This document shows, one piece after another, positions 55,213 through 64,000 of a stretch of DNA of 64,000 bases. Within the stretch, counting starts at the first letter, position 1. Each line of letters begins with the position of its first letter. The notes below the pieces were generated by a model. The model had not been told where the DNA came from, ran no database searches, and saw only the letters and a program-made list of their open reading frames with translations. The position numbers were made by a program, and so were the translations under genes. This DNA is from Corynebacterium sp. NML130628 (GTDB lineage: Bacteria; Actinomycetota; Actinomycetes; Mycobacteriales; Mycobacteriaceae), in assembly GCF_001875665.1 (NCBI RefSeq), contig NZ_MLAL01000016.1, forward strand, positions 186,001-250,000, read 5' to 3'.

Positions 55213-56640
55213 CTAGTCGAGGTAGTCGCGCAGTACCTGTGAACGAGATGGGTGGCGGAGTTTCGACATCGTCTTAGACTCGATCTGGCGAATACGTTCG
55301 CGTGTCACGCCGTAGACCTGGCCGATCTCATCCAGTGTGCGTGGCATACCGTCGGTCAAGCCGAACCGGAGACGCACGACACCAGCTTCACGCTCAGACA
55401 GAGTATGAAGTACGTCTTGCAACTGGTCTTGTAGCAGGGTGAACGAAACCGCGTCTACGGCAACGACTGCCTCGGAGTCTTCGATGAAATCGCCGAGCTG
55501 GCTGTCGCCTTCGTCACCGATTGTTTGATCCAACGAAATTGGCTCACGGGCGTACTGCTGGATCTCCAGTACCTTTTCCTCGGTGATGTCCATTTCCTTC
55601 GCCAGCTCGAGCGGCGTTGGCTCACGTCCCAGGTCCTGCAGCAGCTCACGCTGGATGCGACCGAGCTTGTTGATGACCTCGACCATGTGGACCGGAATAC
55701 GAATCGTGCGAGCCTGGTCCGCCATTGCACGGGTGATCGCCTGGCGGATCCACCACGTTGCGTAGGTGGAGAACTTATAGCCCTTGGAGTAGTCAAACTT
55801 CTCAACTGCACGGATCAGGCCGAGGTTGCCTTCTTGGATGAGATCCAAAAACGCCATTCCGCGGCCGGTGTAACGCTTCGCCAACGAGACAACGAGACGA
55901 AGGTTAGCTTCAAGCAGGTGATTCTTCGCCTTGCGGCCATCGCGTGCGACGGCTCGGAAGTCGCGCTTCACGGCGGGAGTGAGTCGTGCTTCTTTGTCAC
56001 CCTCTTCTGCAGCACGGGCCATCTCGTCCAGCCGGTGTTGTGCGTATAGTCCAGCCTCGATCCGCTTAGCGAGCGAGACTTCCTGTTCAGCATCGAGAAG
56101 TGCGACCTTGCCGATCTGCTTCAAATATGCACGCACGGAGTCTGCTGAAGCTGTGAGCTGCGCATCTTTGCGAGCTTGGCGAAGGGCAGCAGATTCCTCA
56201 ATGTCCCAGACCGAAGAGCCGTCGTTCTCGTCGTTGTCCTCGTCCTCATCCTCATCGTCGAGGTGCCCGTCAAACTCTTCGTCGTCCTCTTCCGCGGTTA
56301 GCGGATCGAATTCTTGCTCCTGGTCGGAATCCTCTAAGGACTCATCCGTCTCTTCCACGGTGGAGTCGTCAGAATTGACCTCATCAGTTTCCGGAGAGGC
56401 AGCCTTCTTCGCGGCGGTTTTCCTGACTGTCTTCTTCGCTTTCTTGGCTGTTTTGGTCGCCTTCTTTGCGGTCTTGCGAGTCGTTTTCTTCGCAGTTTTT
56501 TTAGCAGTCTTTTTAGCGGTTTTCTTCGCTGCTTTTTTGGTGGCTTTTTTGGCGGTCGCTGTGCCGTCAGTTACGCCGCCAGAGGTGCTCTCTGCTGCAT
56601 CGTTGACGGAGTTTTTGCCTGAAGCTTCGCTGGCTACCAC
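55213..56640 (-). CDS. sigA: Primary sigma factor SigA
   Basis: Housekeeping sigma factor of 475 residues. Residues ~30-80 are a Lys/Ala/Thr repeat (KKTAKK units) like a histone H1 or HupB tail, followed by an acidic stretch ([21 protein letters not shown]). Regions 1.2-4.2 follow: region 2 [46 protein letters not shown], region 3 with [15 protein letters not shown], and region 4 [25 protein letters not shown] 56640 has AAAGGG 6 bases upstream. The leader contains three hairpins. ppgK lies upstream on the same strand. Confidence 0.96.
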   Translation of the reverse strand: MVASEASGKNSVNDAAESTSGGVTDGTATAKKATKKAAKKTAKKTAKKTAKKTTRKTAKKATKTAKKAKKTVRKTAAKKAASPETDEVNSDDSTVEETDESLEDSDQEQEFDPLTAEEDDEEFDGHLDDEDEDEDNDENDGSSVWDIEESAALRQARKDAQLTASADSVRAYLKQIGKVALLDAEQEVSLAKRIEAGLYAQHRLDEMARAAEEGDKEARLTPAVKRDFRAVARDGRKAKNHLLEANLRLVVSLAKRYTGRGMAFLDLIQEGNLGLIRAVEKFDYSKGYKFSTYATWWIRQAITRAMADQARTIRIPVHMVEVINKLGRIQRELLQDLGREPTPLELAKEMDITEEKVLEIQQYAREPISLDQTIGDEGDSQLGDFIEDSEAVVAVDAVSFTLLQDQLQDVLHTLSEREAGVVRLRFGLTDGMPRTLDEIGQVYGVTRERIRQIESKTMSKLRHPSRSQVLRDYLD

Positions 56641-56688
56641 GTACGCCCTTTCGCCTTGTGAACTGGTTGATGCTTATGCGGACACCGC

Positions 56689-56720
56689 GGCTTCCTTACA
56701 ACAACGATTGAGAGGAAGCC
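56689..56720. repeat. Inverted repeat in the sigA leader
   Basis: GGCTTCCT (56689-56696) and AGGAAGCC (56713-56720) are perfectly complementary with a 16-base loop, 49 bases upstream of the sigA start. It could be a leader hairpin or an operator. Confidence 0.5.
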
Positions 56721-56728
56721 ACTCTGGT

Positions 56729-56760
56729 GAAAGCAGACCAGCTCCTGCCGGTCTGCTTTC
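56729..56760. terminator. Hairpin upstream of sigA
   Basis: GAAAGCAGACC (56729-56739) and GGTCTGCTTTC (56750-56760) form a perfect 11-base stem with a 10-base loop. It may end ppgK transcripts. A candidate sigA -10, TACGCT (minus strand, 56768-56763), lies directly upstream, so a sigA mRNA would begin within this hairpin. Confidence 0.55.
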
Positions 56761-56792
56761 CTAGCGTACGCAAACTGTGCTGAATTTTCAGA

Positions 56793-56836
56793 ACGCCTAT
56801 CCTAACAGCAATGTCAAGCTGTTTGCCGATAGGCGT
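56793..56836. other. Nested two-stem structure between ppgK and sigA
   Basis: Outer stem ACGCCTATC (56793-56801) with GATAGGCGT (56828-56836), inner stem AACAGC (56804-56809) with GCTGTT (56818-56823). It starts 15 bases after the ppgK stop on the minus strand. It is probably a 3'-end or termination structure; the regularity suggests conserved RNA folding. Confidence 0.5.
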
Positions 56837-56850
56837 CGGTTATGCGTTTT

Positions 56851-57633
56851 CTAAGGCGCCAGGTGCTCTGATGCTGCCATCGCGGCACCAACGATGCCTG
56901 CTCGGTTGCGGAGGGTAGCAACGACGACAGGAGTGTCGAGAGTCAAGAGGGGGATCCATTTGTCTGATTTCCTGGAAATCCCGCCACCGACGACAAAGCA
57001 CTCTGGGTTGAAGAGTCGCTCATATTCGTGCAGCACTTTATTGACGCGCTTCGCCCACTTTTTGAAACTGAGGTCTTCGCGTTGCTTCACTGCCGAGGAG
57101 GCGATGTGCTCGGCCTCCTTCTTATTGACGACCAAGTGGCCGATTTCCGTATTAGGGAAGAGGTGGCCATCAACAAGAAATGCCGACCCGATGCCTGTGC
57201 CGAACGTCAGGAAGATGACCGAGCCACTTCGGGCGCGTTCGTTACCGAACGCGACTTCAGCGAGACCAGCAGCGTCAGCGTCGTTGAGAACAGTGACTTC
57301 GCGATCGGGGAGATGCTTCCCGAATAGCTCGTGGACATCGGTGTCGATCCAGGACGGGTCAATATTGGCCGCACTTTTCGCGATCTGGTGCTGGATCACT
57401 GACGGTAAAGTCACTCCGACTGGACCGTCCCATTCATGGAGACGCACGATCTCAGCCACAGTTGAAGCTACCGCATCGGGGGTCGCAGGCTGCGGTGTTG
57501 CGATCTTAATCCTGTCACCGACGAATTCACCGGTCTCGAGATCGACGATGGCGCCTTTGATGCCAGAGCCACCGACGTCAACTCCCAAGCCGTAGTGCTC
57601 CTTGGCACAGTCATTTGCACTTGTTGTAGTCAT
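56851..57633 (-). CDS. ppgK: Polyphosphate glucokinase
   Basis: Phosphorylates glucose with polyphosphate (or ATP) in actinobacteria. The 260-residue ROK-type kinase has the phosphate loop [16 protein letters not shown], catalytic [15 protein letters not shown], and [24 protein letters not shown] is a PpgK feature. The start is ATG 57633 (MTTTSANDC), set by a -10 hexamer 7 bases upstream; the frame extends to 57798 but unrelated. It precedes sigA, the usual ppgK-sigA order. Confidence 0.95.
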   Translation of the reverse strand: MTTTSANDCAKEHYGLGVDVGGSGIKGAIVDLETGEFVGDRIKIATPQPATPDAVASTVAEIVRLHEWDGPVGVTLPSVIQHQIAKSAANIDPSWIDTDVHELFGKHLPDREVTVLNDADAAGLAEVAFGNERARSGSVIFLTFGTGIGSAFLVDGHLFPNTEIGHLVVNKKEAEHIASSAVKQREDLSFKKWAKRVNKVLHEYERLFNPECFVVGGGISRKSDKWIPLLTLDTPVVVATLRNRAGIVGAAMAASEHLAP

Positions 57634-57924
57634 AACAATGAGCATACAAAAGGTGTGCTCATTGCGCATGCTGGCGTCGTCTCTAGATTGTGACGAATGT
57701 CTTCTCTGGAACGCTGTAGCAGAATCAGCGTTGACGGTGTAGAAGATGCATCCGTGGAATAAAGGCGCAAATACTGCACTGACCTCGCAGTATGACATAT
57801 GGGGTTCAGTGCTTTATTATTCGGCTCCAAACCTATAAATAGGCTGTGGCCTGATGCGGAATAGACATATCCAAAACGGGTCGCGACTACGTTGAATTTC
57901 ACTACTCCTGGAGGCACCACCACC
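57634..57924. other. Intergenic region between divergent ppgK and DUF4193 genes
   Basis: 291 bases. Besides the ppgK -10 (57641-57646), it has AT-rich segments with possible -10 boxes for the plus-strand gene (TATTAT at about 57816-57821; CCTATAAATAGG, a near-palindrome, at 57832-57843). CTGGAGG, the RBS of the DUF4193 gene, closes it. No clear ORF or known RNA family was recognised. Confidence 0.4.
57641..57646 (-). promoter_or_regulatory. -10 box of ppgK (leaderless)
   Basis: TATGCT with an upstream TG (extended -10) on the minus strand ends 7 bases before ATG 57633. Confidence 0.65.
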
Positions 57925-58218
57925 ATGGCGACCGATTACGATGCACCGCGTAAGCGCGCAGAGGATGAGCTTGAGACTGATTCCCTTGAAGGGCTGAAGG
58001 CCGCCGAAGTGGCTGGCAGCAGCATGGATGATGACGGTGAAATTGTTGAGCCGTTTGAACCACCGCTGCAGGACCTATCAGGGGAGGAACTCAACGTTGA
58101 GGTAAAGCCTCGCCAGGACAATGAATTTACTTGCACTTCTTGCTACCTCGTGCAGAAGAAGAACCGACTAGCCTACGAAACAGAGGACGGCCAAAAGATC
58201 TGCCTTGACTGCGAATAG
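57925..58218 (+). CDS. DUF4193 zinc-ribbon protein
   Basis: A 97-residue acidic protein of the DUF4193 family. It begins MATDYDAPRKRAEDELETDSLEGLKA and ends with a zinc ribbon, FTCTSCYLVQKKNRLAYETEDGQKICLDCE (two CxxC pairs). Its mycobacterial homologues are conserved, and the family occurs near sigA/dut. Function unknown. ATG 57925 has CTGGAGG 10 bases upstream. Confidence 0.88.
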   Translation: MATDYDAPRKRAEDELETDSLEGLKAAEVAGSSMDDDGEIVEPFEPPLQDLSGEELNVEVKPRQDNEFTCTSCYLVQKKNRLAYETEDGQKICLDCE

Positions 58219-58243
58219 GCGGGAACGCAGAACAGGAACGTGG

Positions 58244-58261
58244 GCGCCCTAGGCAGGGCGC
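58244..58261. terminator. Hairpin between convergent DUF4193 and DUF3093 genes
   Basis: GCGCCCT (58244-58250) and AGGGCGC (58255-58261), 7 base pairs with a 4-base loop, overlapping the last codons of the DUF3093 gene. No U-tract. Confidence 0.5.
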
Positions 58262-58755
58262 TGCTCTGGCAAGAAGACTCCGAGAACTTTTTCAGGTTGC
58301 TTCGCTGCAATAAGCCAATATGGGGTTGGATCTTGAGGGTCATCCAAGACAAGCAGAATGTGCTCTTTTACCCAACCGTGGGAGACCAGGAACGCTGCTG
58401 GATCTAACTGACGTCCGAGGGCATTACGCTTTGCAGAAGCAGGCACGACCATAGATCTACTGACTACGTTGTTGGGTAAGTTGGCGTCGTCAACTACTAA
58501 CCACCTGGTGCCGTCGCTGTCTTGCTCGACTGAGATCGTCGTTTTTGAAAGCCAGGTTAAGAACCAGAAAACCAGGCTTCCGATCACGAGAACGGGGATA
58601 ACGAACCACCAAACATTTCGGTTCAGTCTGAGCTGGGCCCCGATGAGTAGGGTGAAAGCGATGCCGATGATCCACCAATACCAAGGCACCCATTGACGCT
58701 CCCGGTACAAGACCTTGGGATTGCTGGATGTCGGTGTGCTGTTGTTGCTGTCCAT
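58249..58755 (-). CDS. DUF3093 membrane protein
   Basis: A 168-residue protein of the DUF3093 family. Two membrane helices near the N-terminus ([38 protein letters not shown]) precede a beta-rich domain ([23 protein letters not shown]... [34 protein letters not shown]). The family is conserved in actinobacteria beside dut. ATG 58755 is my start; a TTG at 58767 is possible. Divergent from dut. Confidence 0.83.
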   Translation of the reverse strand: MDSNNSTPTSSNPKVLYRERQWVPWYWWIIGIAFTLLIGAQLRLNRNVWWFVIPVLVIGSLVFWFLTWLSKTTISVEQDSDGTRWLVVDDANLPNNVVSRSMVVPASAKRNALGRQLDPAAFLVSHGWVKEHILLVLDDPQDPTPYWLIAAKQPEKVLGVFLPEQRPA

Positions 58756-58868
58756 GCTCTCTATCAACTCGTCAAATCGATGTATTCCCCAACACGATAC
58801 TGGAACACTTTAGGCGATATGCCCAAGTGGGGACAATGTCCCAAAACTCCGCGCATGAAAGAATCCCG

Positions 58869-58874
58869 TAAGGT
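58869..58874 (+). promoter_or_regulatory. -10 box of dut (leaderless GTG)
   Basis: TAAGGT ends 7 bases before GTG 58882, selecting that start over ATG 58855 and farther upstream codons. Confidence 0.6.
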
Positions 58875-58881
58875 GTATGAA

Positions 58882-59328
58882 GTGACTTCACTTGAACCTA
58901 TTTCAGTAAAGCGGCTCGATCCTGAAATGCCCCTGCCGCGGCGTGCACACGCCGGTGACGCCGGAGCAGACCTGTATGCCGCCGAGACTCGCACGCTTGC
59001 CCCTGGGGAGCGCGCATTGATCGGTACGGGAATCGCCATTGCGCTTCCGATGGGCACGGTTGGGCTTATTCACCCGAGGTCGGGTCTCGCTGCGAAGCAC
59101 GGCATTTCGATTGTGAACACCCCAGGAACGATCGATGCTCAATATCGAGGAGAGCTGAAGATTTGTCTCCTGAATACTGATCGCGAAACTCCTTTCACGG
59201 TTGAGCGCGGCATGCGGATTGCTCAACTCGTGGTCCAAAAAGTCGAGTTGGTAGATTTCACCGAAGTCGCAGAGCTTGACGATACACAACGAGGCGCGCA
59301 AGGTTATGGCTCAACGGGGCTAGCATAA
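58882..59328 (+). CDS. dut: dUTP diphosphatase
   Basis: Hydrolyses dUTP to dUMP, keeping uracil out of DNA and supplying ThyX. The 148 residues carry the trimeric dUTPase motifs: [11 protein letters not shown] (1), [11 protein letters not shown] (2), [16 protein letters not shown] (3), [10 protein letters not shown] (4) and [10 protein letters not shown] (5, with Tyr in place of the usual Phe). The GTG 58882 start gives the expected family length; longer frames lack homology. Confidence 0.95.
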   Translation: MTSLEPISVKRLDPEMPLPRRAHAGDAGADLYAAETRTLAPGERALIGTGIAIALPMGTVGLIHPRSGLAAKHGISIVNTPGTIDAQYRGELKICLLNTDRETPFTVERGMRIAQLVVQKVELVDFTEVAELDDTQRGAQGYGSTGLA

Positions 59329-59349
59329 GAGCGCCAGCGAGGCCCGTAC

Positions 59350-59355
59350 TAGAGT
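59350..59355 (+). promoter_or_regulatory. -10 box for the DUF3710 gene
   Basis: TAGAGT gives a leader of about 60 bases with RBS GGAAGGTGA before ATG 59424. Confidence 0.4.
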
Positions 59356-59423
59356 AATCCGCAGTCAAAGAAACCTTTTAGCTACACAATTTCAGACGGA
59401 ATTCACACGGAAGGTGATCATTC

Positions 59424-60287
59424 ATGGCATGGTGGCCATTTGGGAAGAAGAAGAAAGAGCAGCAGAAGGAAGATTCTGGTGCAGTGCAGCCGGACGTAGC
59501 AGCCGACGAGGTCCAAGAAAGTGGTGTAGCGGAGCCTCAGGCAGAGGAAGCAACGACCGCTACAACCCCGGCACAGACCCCATCGTCTAGCGGCACACTT
59601 AGTGATTACGATCCAGTCAACGGGTCGACAGGGCCGTTTGACGGAGACAACGTCGACATTGAAGAGTTTGACTTTTCGGACTTTTCTCAGGTGAACCTGA
59701 ACCTAGGGTCGATGCAGATTCCCCTGCCGAAGGATTCGCAGGTGCAGGTTGAGATGGGGGAAAATGGCCCGAAGATGGTCCACATTGTGACGCGTCATGG
59801 TCGAATCACGCCCGTCGCTTTCGCTGCTCCACGCAACGGTGGTCTGTGGGCCGAGTCCGCAGAAGAAATCGCAGATGGCATGCGCAGCGAAGACATGCCG
59901 GTTGCGTTTGAAGAAGGGCCATGGGGCACCGAGATCGTAGGAACAGGGGAGAACGGTGTAATCCGAATTATCGGTGTGGAGGCGCCACGTTGGCTGTACC
60001 GCGTAACGCTGGCTGCCCCAGTGGGGATGGAAGACCAGCTGGCAGAGCTTGGGCGCGAAGTCGTGGCGCGCAGCTTCGTCTACCGCGGACCAGATCCGAT
60101 CTTGGCGGGCAACTCTTTGCCGGTCGTGTTGCCTGCACAGTTGGCTCGTCAGGTACAGCAGGCTGTTCAGGAACGTGCTGCGCAAGACTCGCAGCAGCAG
60201 AGTCCACAGGCCGGGAACCCAAATGCCCTTAGTGACGCGTTGAAGCAGATCATCGCGCAGAATAACGAAGCGAATAAAAACAATTGA
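59424..60287 (+). CDS. DUF3710 protein
   Basis: A 287-residue actinobacterial family protein. A Lys-rich start (MAWWPFGKKKKEQQ) and an acidic disordered stretch lead into the DUF3710 core: VDIEEFDFSDFSQVNLNLGSMQIPLPKDSQVQVEM, GGLWAESAEEIADGMRSED, VIGVEAPRWLYRVTL-type strands. A Gln/Asn-rich tail ends it. Function unknown; it lies between dut and an RNA methyltransferase, and its stop overlaps the next ATG by one base. Confidence 0.85.
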   Translation: MAWWPFGKKKKEQQKEDSGAVQPDVAADEVQESGVAEPQAEEATTATTPAQTPSSSGTLSDYDPVNGSTGPFDGDNVDIEEFDFSDFSQVNLNLGSMQIPLPKDSQVQVEMGENGPKMVHIVTRHGRITPVAFAAPRNGGLWAESAEEIADGMRSEDMPVAFEEGPWGTEIVGTGENGVIRIIGVEAPRWLYRVTLAAPVGMEDQLAELGREVVARSFVYRGPDPILAGNSLPVVLPAQLARQVQQAVQERAAQDSQQQSPQAGNPNALSDALKQIIAQNNEANKNN

Positions 60288-61540
60288 TGAGTGACCAGCC
60301 AGTACTGACACCAGGTGACAGCATCGAAGTAACATTTCATGCTTTCGCTCATGGTGGGGAAGCGATTGCCAGAGCACAAGATGGTCGCGTTGTTTTTGTG
60401 CACGGCGCATTGCCTGGTGAAACGGCAACAGTAAAGTTGCTGAAAGTGAAGAAGCGCTGGGCCCGAGCGGAGTTGGTAAGCCTTGAAACCACTTCACCAA
60501 ATCGAGTGGAAGTAGAGTGCCCAGCGGCCAGGGCAGGCGCAGGTTGTTGCGATTTTTCCCATATGCGATTGACTGCGCAGCGGGCGGCAAAGCAAGAAGT
60601 GCTGGTTGGTCAGCTCGATAAAATCGCGGGCCCTTCGGGGGTACTTGATACTGTCGATGTGTCTTCGGTGAGCGTTGAGGCGTTAGAACCGGGCAAGGGT
60701 TGGCGTTCCCGTATCCGTCTTGGCACCGATGCTCAGGGACGAGCTGGTTTTAGAAAGGCTCGCTCCAATGAGGTCGTCGCCGAGCGTTGTGAGCAAGCAA
60801 TGCCGGCTTTGTTTGAAGGAATTGTTGGCGAAGGGGCGCAGAGGTTCACCCCAGGGGCCGAGGTCATTGTTGCTGTTGATTCCCTCGGGAATCGTCACGT
60901 CGTCGAGTCTCGCAAAGTTCAACGGGGACGGCGAGTGGAACGCATTTCCCGAACCATTGAAGGTTCCGGCAATACTGTTGAGGTTGTTGGCAATGACAGG
61001 TTTGAGTTCCCTGCGACTGCGTTTTGGCAAGCGCACTACAACGCAGCCTCGGCCTATGTAAAACAGGTGCGCACATGGGCAAAAGCCGGACAACCCTATC
61101 AGCGCGCCACTGGATGGGACCTCTACGGTGGGGTCGGACTCTTCGTTCCTGCGATGTCAGAAGCACTTGGAGGGGGGCCGGTTTCGACTGTTGATTATTC
61201 GAAATCAGCGATGGCGCATTCACAGCCGACACTCGAATCGCTCGACGTGACCAAGGTGAATACACGCGTTGAGACAGGGATAGCGTCGCTGCCTCCCGCG
61301 GGGCTCGTTGTGCTTGATCCCCCACGAACAGGTGCAGAAGATGAAGTGGTCCGGGCCATTGCTGCAATGGGGCCGCAACGGGTCATCCATATCGGGTGTG
61401 ATCCGGCAACGTTCGCCCGCGACCTAGCCAGTTGGGGAGCCTACGGCTACCGCGTCTGCGAATTGAAAGCAATCGATGCTTTTCCAGGTACGCACCACTT
61501 TGAAACGCTTGCCTGCCGGGAGCCTGTGCCTCTTCGTTAG
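60287..61540 (+). CDS. TrmA/RlmD-type RNA (uracil-5-)methyltransferase
   Basis: A 417-residue SAM-dependent RNA methyltransferase. An N-terminal TRAM domain (GDSIEVTFHAFAHGGEAIARAQDGRVVFVHGALPGETATV) precedes a Rossmann domain with DLYGGVGLFVPA, LDPPRTGAEDEVV, the catalytic Cys in GCDPATFARDL and the C-terminal FPGTHHFETLA. Whether the target is tRNA T54 or rRNA is unclear. The N-terminal Cys cluster of [4Fe-4S] enzymes is only partly present (ECPAARAGAGCCDF). ATG 60287 shares its A with the upstream stop. Confidence 0.88.
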   Translation: MSDQPVLTPGDSIEVTFHAFAHGGEAIARAQDGRVVFVHGALPGETATVKLLKVKKRWARAELVSLETTSPNRVEVECPAARAGAGCCDFSHMRLTAQRAAKQEVLVGQLDKIAGPSGVLDTVDVSSVSVEALEPGKGWRSRIRLGTDAQGRAGFRKARSNEVVAERCEQAMPALFEGIVGEGAQRFTPGAEVIVAVDSLGNRHVVESRKVQRGRRVERISRTIEGSGNTVEVVGNDRFEFPATAFWQAHYNAASAYVKQVRTWAKAGQPYQRATGWDLYGGVGLFVPAMSEALGGGPVSTVDYSKSAMAHSQPTLESLDVTKVNTRVETGIASLPPAGLVVLDPPRTGAEDEVVRAIAAMGPQRVIHIGCDPATFARDLASWGAYGYRVCELKAIDAFPGTHHFETLACREPVPLR

Positions 61541-61566
61541 GAATGGGTCGTCGGCGATACAGGGTG

Positions 61567-61572
61567 TAAACT
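61567..61572 (+). promoter_or_regulatory. -10 box for dxs
   Basis: TAAACT preceded by TG (extended -10). Leader of about 36 bases before GTG 61614. Confidence 0.5.
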
Positions 61573-61613
61573 GGCGTCAACTATTGCTTGTTCTAAAGGA
61601 GAAGTAGAGGACC

Positions 61614-63545
61614 GTGGGACTGATAGATGAACTCAATTCGCCAGCGGATTTGAAGACGTTGACGCCTGGAGAACTATCAGATCTCGCTGATGAAGTACGC
61701 CAGCTTCTGATTGAGAAAGTTTCAGCAACCGGTGGGCATTTGGGGCCGAATCTTGGTGTTGTGGAGCTTACGATTGCGCTGCATTATATTTTCGATTCGC
61801 CGACGGAGCCAGTCGTCTTTGATACTTCCCATCAGTCTTATGTACACAAGATTTTGACTGGGCGCGCCGACCAGTTTGATACCTTGCGTCAAAAGGGCGG
61901 ACTGTCCGGTTACACTTCCCGCTCGGAGTCAGAGCATGATTGGACCGAGTCCTCGCATGCAAGCGCTTCTCTATCAATTGCCGACGGGTTGGCGAAAGCG
62001 AAACACATTCAAGGTAAGGGCGATGAAAACGTCATTGCGGTTGTCGGGGATGGAGCACTCACGGGTGGTATGTGCTGGGAGGCACTGAACAATATTGCCG
62101 CTGCTGAGCGCAACGTGGTCATCGTTGTTAATGACAACGGGCGTTCGTATTCGCCAACGATCGGCGGTTTTGCGAATAACCTGACTCGTCTTCGTGATCA
62201 GCTGGCCGCATTGCGTATGAAACCAGGCTATGACGACGTCATGGAGTCCGGCAAAAAGACGCTGAAATCGATGGGTTGGGTCGGTGAGCGCACCTTTGAG
62301 GCGCTGCATGCGCTGAAGGAAGGTGTGAAGTCACAAGTCATTCCGACGGAGATGTTCCCCGAGCTGGGAATCAAGTACGTGGGGCCGGTAGAGGGCCACG
62401 ATATAACAGCTCTGCTTAGCGCTTTTGAGTACGCGAAAACTTATGAGGGTCCTTTGATCGTGCACGTAGTGACGGAAAAGGGCCACGGCTTTGCACCTGC
62501 GGTGAACAATATTGCAGATCAGATGCACTCGACTGGCGCTATCGATCCTGTAACAGGAGAATCTCTGAAGAAAACAAGGCCAGGGTGGACTTCGATCTTT
62601 ACGGAGGAGCTTCTCGACGCCGGTAGAACGCGGGATGACGTTGTTGCCATCACTGCTGCTATGGCCGGACCTACCGGACTTGCACCCTTTGCTGAAGAGT
62701 TCCCGGATCGTTTCTTTGATGTTGGTATTGCGGAGCAGCATGCGATTGCGTCTGCTAGCGGTCTTGCGCTTGGTGGGCTTCATCCGGTTGTTGCCGTCTA
62801 TTCGACATTCCTGAATCGCGCTTTTGACCAGCTTTTGATGGATGCGGCGCTCATCAAGCAACCGTTGACTGTTGTGTTGGACAGGGCAGGTGTCACCGGA
62901 TCGGACGGTGCAAGTCATAACGGTGTGTGGGATATGTCGCTGACGTCGATTATTCCGAGCATTCGTGTTGCGGCCCCTCGTGACCCTCAGCAGTTGCGGG
63001 AGCTGTTCAGGGAAGCACTGACGGTCCAAGATGGTCCAACCGTAGTTCGATTTCCGAAGGGCAGTGTCGGTGAAGATCTAACGGCAATTAAGCGGCTGCC
63101 TGGTGGCGTAGATGTTCTCCTGGAACCTGCATTGGATCGCGAAGAGGAAGACACGACTATCGATGTACTGATTGTGGCTGTGGGAGTGTTTGCAGAGCCA
63201 GCGCTGCGTGTTGCCGAAAATCTCGAGAAAGACAATATTCGCGTGACCGTTATTGATCCTCGGTGGGTCATGCCAGTTTCTCCAGATATTCTTGACAAAG
63301 CCGTTGAAGCGGATCTCGTTGTCGTGTATGAAGACGGAATCGTTCATGGTGGCGTTGGCTCAGCGGTCGCTGAAGCGCTGTCTTGCGCTGAGATCGACAC
63401 ACCGTTGCGGCACATTGCGTTTCCTCAAGTTTTCCCAGAGCATGCTTCTCGCGAAGAAGTGCTCGAAGAATACGGAATGGATGAGTCCTCTGCGACGGAA
63501 AAGATTCGCGAGTGGGTCAATGGAATTGAGGATTCCGAACTATAA
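61614..63545 (+). CDS. dxs: 1-deoxy-D-xylulose-5-phosphate synthase
   Basis: TPP-dependent first enzyme of the MEP isoprenoid pathway, making DXP from pyruvate and glyceraldehyde-3-phosphate. The 643 residues include [14 protein letters not shown], the TPP motif [20 protein letters not shown], and [17 protein letters not shown] with the catalytic Glu. GTG 61614 follows GAGG. The product line supplies DMAPP to MiaA and prenyl chains for cell wall and menaquinone. It is convergent with rnd, 5 bases apart. Confidence 0.96.
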   Translation: MGLIDELNSPADLKTLTPGELSDLADEVRQLLIEKVSATGGHLGPNLGVVELTIALHYIFDSPTEPVVFDTSHQSYVHKILTGRADQFDTLRQKGGLSGYTSRSESEHDWTESSHASASLSIADGLAKAKHIQGKGDENVIAVVGDGALTGGMCWEALNNIAAAERNVVIVVNDNGRSYSPTIGGFANNLTRLRDQLAALRMKPGYDDVMESGKKTLKSMGWVGERTFEALHALKEGVKSQVIPTEMFPELGIKYVGPVEGHDITALLSAFEYAKTYEGPLIVHVVTEKGHGFAPAVNNIADQMHSTGAIDPVTGESLKKTRPGWTSIFTEELLDAGRTRDDVVAITAAMAGPTGLAPFAEEFPDRFFDVGIAEQHAIASASGLALGGLHPVVAVYSTFLNRAFDQLLMDAALIKQPLTVVLDRAGVTGSDGASHNGVWDMSLTSIIPSIRVAAPRDPQQLRELFREALTVQDGPTVVRFPKGSVGEDLTAIKRLPGGVDVLLEPALDREEEDTTIDVLIVAVGVFAEPALRVAENLEKDNIRVTVIDPRWVMPVSPDILDKAVEADLVVVYEDGIVHGGVGSAVAEALSCAEIDTPLRHIAFPQVFPEHASREEVLEEYGMDESSATEKIREWVNGIEDSEL

Positions 63546-63550
63546 GCTGC

Positions 63551-64000
63551 TTAGCGGCGTCGACAGGGTTGCTCCGCGACGAAAATAGGCGCAAGGAAGT
63601 CGATCTGCCATTCACGCATTCCCATCCTGGCCAGCAGTGGGCGGGTATATTCCATTGGCCAGTCGAGTCGTTCTTGAAATGCGGTCCAGAGCGTTCTGTT
63701 CAATACCTTGTTAGTCAAAAGGAGGTCCTTGCGGATCCCGAGGTGCTCGCAGATTTCTTCGACGCGCGTGATGATATTTCGCTGGGTACGGAGGGCAGTT
63801 CTGTTGTGCTTCGTCCACTCCCAAATACTCTTTGGACTCGGCTGCCGAACTTGCTCCCTCAGGGAGCTTTCAAGAGGCGAGACAAGTGCGTCATTAATGG
63901 TTTCCAGCCAGAAGTAGGGGAACTCTGTTAAAGATTCGAATGAGCGATTGAATTCCAGAAGCTCATCAACTGTCGTTGGACGACGCTTTGCCATCGGCAC
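63551..64000 (-). CDS. Ribonuclease D, C-terminal part (continues beyond window)
   Basis: About 149 C-terminal residues of a minus-strand gene whose 5' part lies past position 64000. The sequence is helical, without the DEDD exonuclease residues, and resembles the HRDC region of RNase D-like proteins: LLTNKVLNRTLWTAFQERLDWPMEYTRPLLARMGMREWQ. Location next to dxs matches rnd in Corynebacterium. Confidence is limited because the catalytic domain is not visible. Confidence 0.6.
   Translation of the reverse strand: MPMAKRRPTTVDELLEFNRSFESLTEFPYFWLETINDALVSPLESSLREQVRQPSPKSIWEWTKHNRTALRTQRNIITRVEEICEHLGIRKDLLLTNKVLNRTLWTAFQERLDWPMEYTRPLLARMGMREWQIDFLAPIFVAEQPCRRR

Noticed and set aside
55931..56764. 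Plus-strand 277-codon Ser-rich frame opposite sigA
   Set aside because: It is the shadow of the Lys/Ala and acidic N-terminus of SigA; low-complexity Ser and Phe runs come from that repeat.

Overview
This 64 kb window is a contiguous piece of a Corynebacterium-type chromosome (Actinomycetota, Mycobacteriales). The evidence is gene content and order: dapB-thyX-dapA-rnj-ftsK, pgsA-cinA-clgR-pspA, bioYMN, recA-recX-miaB-miaA, lexA next to a divS-like gene, oxyR next to ahpCD, sigB-dtxR, ppgK-sigA, dut and dxs. It also carries many families found mainly in actinobacteria (DUF3046, DUF3039, DUF3093, DUF3099, DUF3710, DUF4192, DUF4193). It is dense core genome. I see no insertion sequence, prophage, CRISPR array, tRNA or rRNA gene, and no island of foreign-looking sequence. 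The species cannot be fixed by eye. The only stretch near 300 bases without a gene is 57634-57924.

Layout. 1-11.4 kb: RNA decay (pnp, rnj), lysine/DAP synthesis (dapB, dapA), thymidylate (thyX) and chromosome segregation (ftsK). 11.4-12.8 kb: a TerC-family protein behind a Mn2+ (yybP-ykoY) riboswitch. 12.8-15.6 kb: phospholipid synthesis (pgsA), cinA and the envelope/proteolysis stress pair clgR-pspA. 15.6-17.5 kb: biotin ECF transporter bioYMN behind a BioQ-like operator. 17.6-26 kb: recA-recX, then tRNA modification (miaB, miaA) with the actinobacterial genes that usually sit between them. 26-29 kb: two unrecognised proteins, one with a Gly/Cys tail, then hflX. 29-35.6 kb: nagB, a uracil permease and fructose PTS genes (ptsH, ptsF, fruK, a sugR-like regulator). 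35.7-37.5 kb: SOS core (lexA, divS-like) and nrdR. 37.5-46.3 kb: hrpA, oxyR/ahpCD and a Ski2-like helicase. 46.3-53 kb: PAC2, DUF4192, dtxR, sigB, dtd and a methyltransferase. 53-64 kb: DUF3039 plus a helicase, sigA, ppgK, small DUF genes, dut, an RNA methyltransferase, dxs and the 3' part of rnd.

Regulation is the richest layer. At least 17 genes show a TANNNT-like -10 hexamer ending 6-8 bases (usually 7) before the start codon, which predicts leaderless mRNAs and resets many start codons. ECF-sigma-type promoters (GGGAAC-N17-CGTT or a near match) precede sigB, clgR and a DUF4192 gene. An OxyR-type dyad sits just upstream of a good ahpC promoter, SOS half-sites lie at recA, lexA and divS, and RBS sequestration is built into the terC riboswitch. 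I found no obviously new multigene system. The best candidates for new biology are the Gly/Cys-tailed protein with its membrane partner (26091-27387), the DUF3039-helicase pair (53126-55149), the divergent ThyX signature and the structured sigA leader.
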